From Fragilaria crotonensis (Eukaryota > Bacillariophyta > Fragilariophyceae > Fragilariales > Fragilariaceae), in contig JAKSYS010000378.1 in assembly GCA_022925895.1 (NCBI GenBank), positions 1-59,505 on the forward strand: a DNA stretch of 59,505 nucleotides, written 5' to 3'. Each line of letters begins with the position of its first letter. Within the stretch, counting starts at the first letter, position 1. The translations under genes were made by a program, and so were the position numbers. This document shows, piece after piece, positions 52,011-59,505 of the stretch. A model generated the notes under the pieces. That model ran no database searches. It was not told the DNA's origin and was given only the letters and a program-made list of their open reading frames with translations.

Positions 52011-54495
52011 TTGTCCTATCAAGGGTTTTATTCAACTTACGACTATTGTATTAGGTGTTTTTAGCAGTGACCGCATTTAGCCGCTATTAACTTTCTGGCG
52101 GCGCGGCAAATAGCTTCTTATTTGCGGTATTTGTGGCTTGCGCCACATTTGATGTGGCCTGTGTATTGAACATCACATGTGATAGAATCCAGGAAGTGCA
52201 ACAGTTGCTTTGCTGCCAGAAGGAAACAATACCCTGATGCTCCCCAGTCATACTGGTCCACCATTTGTGGTGATGGAAACAATGCGGGTTCTCCAATCAG
52301 GAGCTGTGAGACCCTCCCTACTAGTAAGAAGAACAAGCGCACGCTTGAGGGTAGGAGGGATGACATGTGAGGTCCACAGAGGCCGGGGATCAAGCGTATG
52401 CATCATAGTAGGCACCAATCAAAAGAGATGAATGACAATGATCTGTTCAATTGCCAGCAGCCCAAAATAAATGTGGACTCAGCATTGTTCCGAGTGATAT
52501 CACTAGTGTGGCAGTATGTGTTGGATGGATGTCTAGTATCACATAGCCCTACAACCTCACCACTTCAACAACCAAATGGTCCGGCAACAATGCAGTTGAG
52601 GCAATAGTAGGCTATAATGGAAGTTGTGATAGGAGTGCTCAACACTTGCACTCCAGTTTCACTATATTAGCTTGGTTGGATTAGAAGGTGGTACTTGTAC
52701 GGTCAATACTACCCGACAGTGGCTAGTATTGTACTGTGCTGTGGTACCGTCATTGATGCAGTAACACACTCCCCCATTGAATGCCCTGCTGGTTGAGAGG
52801 CATCTCTGTCACAATGAGCAATCAGCAGGAGTGCATCTTTATCAGAATAATCATTGAAACAAGAACAGGCCTGAGCTGGTCCAAGGAGATTGAACTTGCA
52901 CTGACAGGAGGAGCAAGATTGTCAAGAGGTGTGCGCACCAGGTTCGACATGTTTTCTCCACCAGGTTGGCGCTTTGGCATTGGCTGGAATAGCAGTAACA
53001 TGCAAATGATGAGGAAGCATCCTTTGAATGCACGCACGTGTCTTTTCATCTTTAGATAGATGTGTCCATCTGGTTCCCTTCACTGCATGCAATCAAAATC
53101 GCCCTGGCAGACAACCTCAACATTGTTGCAATCGTTTGGAGATCAACAAGAAGCGCGAACCATTCGAATGAAGCTTCTCATTTGTTGTGGACTAACAGAG
53201 ATTTAAGGGAAGGGCGCTCAAGTGCTGGCGTGTCCTTCATGCAATGCAGCATCTCTCTCAATGCCTGCCTGAACGAGAGCCCAGATGAAACCACCATTAA
53301 ATACAAATACATCAGCAAGTGAATATTAAATGGCACAATTGCAACATAACAATCTCTTACAATCTAGTATGCTTGGTGCACAAGCAAGTCAGGAGAAGAA
53401 GTAGCATCAAGTCAGGCCGTAGTAGTAGTATGAAGTTGCGACTCATCAACCTCGTCATCCTCCTGCAAAAGGGTGAACTCTGCTGACAATCATGACATTG
53501 CCTTGTGTGGAAGATGACAAGACCAACTCTTTGATGGAAGGCTTAAAGATCATTTTCAACAAGCAACTTCATCATCAAGAACGACTGAGGGTGAAGGATT
53601 GGGATCGATGAAGTGTTGACGATCTCCAACAATCTTATCGACAAAAAAGAGATTTATATGTGTTGCATTTGGATGCCAAAGGAATTGCGCAGAGACAGAA
53701 GAAGAAGTGGGAGAGGTCAGGCCATATTTTTGTGGCAGTGGGGATGGTCCCCTTTCATCAGTAGGGAGGTATGCCTTTTCTGTTCATCAGAAACTTTGGA
53801 AAACATCTTGAAATGGTCAGGGGACTGGTTGGTCATATGGAACAACATGTGGCCGGTCCCTTTGCCATTGAGTTGTGAACATCTTTATGTTTGCTGCTTT
53901 TGTTTGCATTTCTCTCCATGGTTGTTTCAATTTTCAATCATCTCTGGCTGCCAAAGTGCCTGCAAATCTGACACTCAATTGTATGCAGAATTTCTCGTTG
54001 CCAGCACATGAATCCCATAGTTGAGGACTTCCCAGCACTTCTGTTGGAATTCAATGGTCTTCCTTTTTGATGATTACTTGACCATGATGAGTATTAAATG
54101 CACCCTTGTTTTTGCTTGTAAGGTTTGAGTTGTGATGAAATGTTGATCAAGGATAAAGGTCCTCTAGCTAGTATTCTTACTCTTCCCTTCAAAATCCTGG
54201 CCATTAGTACATCAGCAGCCAAGGTGTATTGAATTCTACTGTAACCACTTGTCCTACAGATCACCCTTGGGGAACTTTTGAAAGGTGTAGATCGGGAGAT
54301 AGTTCCCACAAAGAAAGGAAAATATCGCGAAATGACACAGCCAGTCCGTGTTCGCGAGAAAGGCCGTACTATTCATTTGCGCCGGTTATGAGCCCACTTA
54401 ACCTTGGCTGTATAATTTGCCAAACCGTGACGTGGCATAAAAATCGAGATGTTCTTGCGACTTGCGGCGGTCGAAGGCCAGAAGTGCCACGAATG
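52011..54495. other. Intergenic, possible repeat debris
   Basis: Several short frames (52781-53059, 53613-54011) look vaguely coding but have no recognisable domain and no continuous reading. Probably old mobile-element remains. Confidence 0.35.
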
Positions 54496-54670
54496 GATGA
54501 GAAACGAGAATGCGACGTTTTGCTAACAAAACGTAGGAGTGCTTCTCCAATCTATTGTACGTGGTCCTTGTACCACCAAGTAGATGAGAAACGCGAAATG
54601 CCACGTTTTGCTAACAAAACGTAGCGGTGCTTTTCAATGTATTTGTACGTGGTCCTTGTACCAGCAAGCA
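54496..54670. repeat. Two tandem copies of an 87 bp unit with an inner palindrome
   Basis: GATGAGAAACG(A/C)GAA at 54496 recurs at 54583. Each copy contains the near-perfect palindrome ACGTTTTGCTAACAAAACGT and ends with GTACGTGGTCCTTGTACCA. The two copies differ by a few substitutions. Confidence 0.8.
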
Positions 54671-57600
54671 CCGTGTGGTATGACATAGAGTTCTGAGTTC
54701 TGACGTTCTGACACATTTCCAACTCTGATTTGTCCGGGACCACGATGTGAAATTTAGCTGTCTTTACTCTTTACCGAAGGTTTCGAATGTTCGACCAAGC
54801 GCCAGGCGGTCAGGAAGGCGCAGCCTATCGTCGCCGTTTAATTGTTTTTGACACTATTTTCCTGATAGTAAATGAATACATACGACAAACGCGCTTTGAG
54901 AAATCACAGGTTGCTCAAAAATCTTTTCGTTCTTTCATATGCATGTGCACCACACCAAAACCGGAAGCTATCCCATATCTGCTTCACTGTTTCTGCTCAA
55001 CTGCTCTGATTCACTCTCAGACATGTCTTCCTCCGTGATCTTCGTTTGATATCGGCGATGACGTGCGTCCAAGTTGCGTTCGCTCCATGATCCTACTCGT
55101 CTCATGACTGTCATTACGTTTGTTTGTATGGCTTGATGCGGCATGATTGATTCGCACAATTCCCATGAATGCAAGTGCATCTAGAGTATTCTGATGTTCT
55201 CTTTGTCCCAAGCGGTCCCAGCGAGGTCAATATTTTTGAGGATTGAATGGTCAAGATGAGAAACAATAAGCGAGGTGCCGCAGCGAACATGGCTAACGAT
55301 GCAAAAACCTTGCATTTGCGCTATTTCAACATTTCCCACCGAAATCTGTGAAGCCCAGGCGTTCGCTTCTGCAATGGTGATTTCCCACAAGTGGAACTCC
55401 GGGACTGAATGTTTGGAATTCATCCTCAGGTCCGGCTGCTTTTAAGCTGTTCATGTTGATAGCACTGCGGTTGATTGAATAGATTGAAGAATTATTCGCT
55501 GAGTTCATGATCCGTACTCTAAGCGCAGGAGAGTTACGGTCCGTTGACTTTGTTTTATCGTCAAAGTCTACGGAACGATGGGGTCTGGTCTTACCATCTT
55601 TGATTTGCCTGTACATTCACTCCGACACGAAGGCACGCGTACTTACGCATGACGAGCTGAGAGCGCTCCTGCGAGTGCCACCATGCCTGTCTTCCTTGGG
55701 TTCGATGAGCCTTTAATCCCCTCCTGAACAAAGGGATTCGTGATGAATGTAAGAGAGGAAGTTGACGGATACCGTCTCGACGAGGTCGGAAACGTTGTCT
55801 TCCTTTGTTCGTGAAGAGAGGTTTGAACACTTTCGTTGGGCTTGTTCATGCGTTTGCGAATCGTCGTCTCTCATGAATTATTGGGTTTGATTTTTCCTTT
55901 CGTGGAATGAAAACGATTGTTGTCGGTCATCCTCTGTGAATCCTGTTGAAAGCGTGTGGCGCTATGTTTAATAATTGTGCAATCGAAGACGTATCAAGGT
56001 GCTGCATCCAGTGGCTCGCTTGTTAGCTCAATGAAGCTTTACCCTTTGCACGAGTCAACGTGGTCTTTTTATTCACGAATAAAAATACCGATCGAGTTGA
56101 AGGAAGCACCCGTTCTTGTGCACATCAAATCCTCGACGGAAAGAGTTACGCTTCCCTCATCGTGCTGTGTTCGTTTCGATGAAGACTCGCTGTCGAACGC
56201 GTCGTCAATCATGTCGCTGTAATGTCGGCGGTGTCAATTTGCCTCCATGGAGGAAGGACATGCGTCTTGGTTATGCAAGCGAGAGAAGTTGCTGTCGGTC
56301 TCATCCGAGACATTTCCAAAGAATCGCTTTGTCCCATGGCGTGCGAGACGAGAAGGAAATTTGATTTCATGCTATGAAGTTGTGATTATTCAGTTGCCGA
56401 TAATTGAATGGGTCGGTCCAGAATGCGTTATTAGACAGCGCATGGAACTATGTGACAGCACGGGAGAGGATGCCTAGCTGCTACCAGTACTGGCTGCGGG
56501 CTGCATTCAGCCCGGAGATGTCGCGAAAACTTGAAATTCATCACAACAGCGAACGCAGGGCGACTGCCATGGCACCGTGATGTGTGTTGCTCATTTTTTT
56601 TGGGGGGAGTTGGCGACTTTTACATGCAATTTGATTTTACAGACACTTTACACTACCATTGACATGGGCGACGAATGCAACGATTGGCTTAGAATGCAGC
56701 GAAGTTCGTGGTTTGCGATTGGCAAGGAGGCTCACGCCTCACTCGCAAGGATCTTTGGGTTTCTGGGTCACTTCAGTTATAGTGACGACGACGACTGTGG
56801 CCCAATCTTGATGAAGGCACGATTGCGGATCATCAGCAAAGGTGATGGTCATCATGTTTGTCAGCGCTAGGAGGCCGAGCGAGCTGCGTCTTCCGCGACA
56901 CTTTCTTGGTCAAGTCTCCGAAGCTTCTTGTCTGGCGAACAAACGCGGCATCCTGAAACGAAAGAAGGCGTTAAACTCTGCAAAACGAAAACGCGATGCA
57001 ACTGCATTTCTCTCACTTACTTGCACGGCCGGTCCAGGTATAGGATCTGATGACGACGAGGCTTCGATTGAAGATGCTGTTGTCGGTGCTGTTGTCGTCA
57101 GTGCAGATATCTCCGTTGACCACTTGAGGAAGTCCATCAGACTTGGTGAAGTTCATGCTGGTCAATTCGCTGTTGATGGCATCCCGAAAATTGAGTTCCT
57201 CATCTTCAGAGCACGTCGTATTCCTCCGTAAAGGAGCTCGACGGTGAATGCGAAGAAGGAGGTGGAACGCCTGGTCGCATTTGGACAGATCAGACCAGAT
57301 GCGACGACGGCTGATACGAGGAGAAGCTGGAGGGAGTGGGAGTAGTACATTGCGATGAAACTTCTTCGAAGAACTTTGAATTGATGTTTTGTGTGCGCCT
57401 CTAATTCCTACGTCGGAATGCTACACAAATCTTCTGGTACATTTCCAGACTTCGGAACCACACTCTCTCGATCCGAGGTTCGTCACCAGGTCTACAACAT
57501 TACTTCAGGATTCAGTATACTGAAAACCTCTCTTCTTTGACACTCGTTCCTCTTGTTTCCACGACTGTTGGAGAACTTGAAGTTAAAGTGGTGACGCGGA

Positions 57601-59505
57601 CAGTAGTAGGCTCGTCAAAACTTCTACTAAATCTCATGTCGAGCAAGGGTCGGAAGTGATGTTTCCAGCAGCACGTAAACCGTAACTCTTATGTTAACAT
57701 CGACTCCTATCTCCAGTGGGAACGTTAGGGTGCGATTGTTGATGTCCTCGGTAGGATCACTGAAGTGTTTTTCCTGTCGCCCGCTGATGGTTGCGGCGTC
57801 ATGCGTGACTGGTCATTGGGAATTTTTTGTCGAAGCATTGACTCTACTAGGAACGCTCATCGAGAATTCGAGAACGTACCGGTAGATTTCACTCGCATCT
57901 GTGCGGGAGGCCTTGGCCTTGCTTGCATCGATAAGATCACAAAGATTCAGACAATCAAAGCTCTTTTCAAGTCGCCCTTGACGGTGTACTCATCTCGTTC
58001 CTGATGGTCATCCATTTCCGGTCGTGCATCCTTTTGCTCCGGTGACACCTTCATTCGGTATTCTACTGGTCGTGACTGAACTTAACGCGACGACCACGAC
58101 GTCAGCCTGTCCATCCCGGAGGTTCGCGGCAAGGTCCGGCAAATTACGGTTAGACTCTGAATCAAAGAGAGCTAATTTCCTTCTCATCCGGCCAACCCAG
58201 CAGTTCGGCACTATTGGGCGTTCCAAAAATGCTGACATATAATATGTACGGAGTTCCAGATTGTTGTGTATTCTTCCTGTTCACGATAAATTATTCATTG
58301 TCCTAAAAGATTTGAATCAGCTGCTTGTCTTCCCTTATGATCAAAAATTGAATTCACCGTACAATTTAATTAATTTTATAAAAACTCTGGTACACGCGAC
58401 AACAATACCCACGTCACGATTTTACTACGACGGGAAGCATGAATTATGAGTGTCAAGACAGAAATCTCGTTCACAACTGGTACTCGGAGAACACACTATG
58501 AATCACTTTTTACTTTCGTATTGCCTTCCACACGCATCACACGTACGAAGGTTCGCGTTTCAAGTGCACTTGAAAACTAACATTGGAATTTAATTTCTTC
58601 GTACGTTCTCAGGTACTAGCTAGTACCTACGGAGCGACGCCTTTGATCTGCCCATCGTCTGTCTGCCCATCGACTGACAGAGACCGTTTCGTCCGAAGAC
58701 TACAGTACTCCTCTATTCTCATAGATGCTGGTGCTGAGGTCGTTCCCTCTTTTCTGTGCAGCTTGGTCCTTGGAACAAAATCGCCTTTCCGACTATGCTG
58801 CTTGGTCAATATGTGGGTCTCGCGAGTCGTGACAACTGTGCTTGCCTTCAGAGCGGGCAGGTGGTTCAGTATTGAGTTCACACCATCTTGGTCCCTGGTT
58901 GGGGTTCAGGAACGCGCAGAAGGTGTTTGCGTTCCGCTGATTCGTCGCTTGTCCCACGGTGGCTCATAGATTTTGGACGTGCCGCGTGACAGCAGTTGCG
59001 CTTTTACGACAAGTGCGGCTTAGATCGAATCAGTGGTACGAATGCTCAATTGGGCGCTCGTTCACGATCCTAGCAAAAATATTGGGTCACTTCGTCTCGT
59101 CGGGATCCAGCGAACGAGGATTTCGTGCCCGCTTTACAATCAGTCGGTCGCTCCGGTGGCGTTTCGTTTACGGACGATATTTAAATGGCAAAGGTTTACA
59201 GCAATCAAAAAGTTTTTGGATGTTTGAGAGGACCCAAGCATGACAGCCCTCAAAATCTGCAGGATTTGATTCGAGACGTTCCATCTACCGAGTCTTGATG
59301 TGTGTCTGCAAACAGAAAGTAAGTGGAAACGCATTACGATAACTTAAACTGTATACTAAACCTACTGCCAGTGGACACCACTGGTATCAAGTCACTTGGA
59401 ATTACAGGGGATTGGAAGCTCAATGGATTTTTGTAATTGATCATGTAATTGAACATGGAAGCTAGGAGCAACACACTCTCAGTATCAATTGAAACCACTC
59501 AACGT
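54671..59505. other. No supported gene to the window edge
   Basis: Many frames of 60-130 residues on both strands. The most protein-like pieces are on the minus strand at 55017-55616 (for example CESIMPHQAIQTNVMTVMRR) and the plus strand at 55956-57231 (for example GGVNLPPWRKDM), but each is broken and I recognise none. The last kilobase has frames up to 128 residues without domains. Confidence 0.35.

Noticed and set aside
55000-57400. Possible retrotransposon or host gene
   Set aside because: Fragments on both strands change frame often, with no RT, integrase or other motif and no LTR pair found by eye.
1-59505. tRNA, rRNA, CRISPR or operon-type features
   Set aside because: No B-box-like tRNA pattern, rRNA core or spaced repeat array was found; gene structure is eukaryotic.

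Overview
This window looks like nuclear DNA from a diatom, probably a pennate one. The evidence is a heat-shock-factor gene with short GT-AG introns, mostly intron-poor housekeeping genes on both strands, a GT27-type Golgi glycosyltransferase, a nucleotide-sugar transporter and complex I NDUFV2, all set among transposon-rich intergenic DNA very dense in GTAC/AGTACT motifs. Species cannot be fixed without a search.

Layout. From 1 to 2.7 kb there is no convincing gene. From 2.75 to 8.54 kb two transposons lie end to end: a 5.1 kb element (2748-7861) encoding a pogo/DDE_1-like transposase, itself interrupted by a 966 bp TA-flanked inverted-repeat element (2798-3763), and a 676 bp MITE (7865-8540) sharing its TTA boundary. 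From 8.7 to 11.8 kb a GT27 glycosyltransferase (two single-base frameshifts) converges on a DysF-domain membrane protein. From 12.6 to 18.2 kb there is a mobile-element cluster: an element that split a heptamer array, carrying a nested MITE, then another TAA-flanked MITE and a small hAT-like MITE with an 8 bp target duplication. A heat shock factor (19-20.3 kb) is followed by one more MITE and a decayed coding relic.

From 23.5 to 36.9 kb is the gene-dense core: a ubiquitin-like/helix-hairpin protein, a secreted Ala-rich coiled-coil protein, an HMG-box protein, a small two-helix membrane protein, NTF2, the RNA polymerase III repressor MAF1, an OTUD6-type deubiquitinase, NDUFV2 and an SLC35A-type nucleotide-sugar transporter. 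Most are spliced with clear GT-AG introns, reconstructed here from reading frame and homology.

From 37.3 to 48.4 kb is the most unusual part: a compact block of five genes with short gaps (a PIF/Harbinger-type transposase, a 152-residue companion, a 747-residue three-exon protein, a protein with a PHD-like zinc finger and a probable cysteine-peptidase domain, and a large GNAT-acetyltransferase protein), with related CTTAAGAAATATTT-type repeats at both edges. I infer a large multigene DNA transposon. From 49.6 to 52.0 kb is a decayed hAT-type transposase. The remaining 7.5 kb has only fragmentary ORFs and a short tandem repeat.

Several otherwise intact genes carry one-base frame breaks, most at runs of four A or T, which suggests residual homopolymer errors in the assembly rather than gene death.
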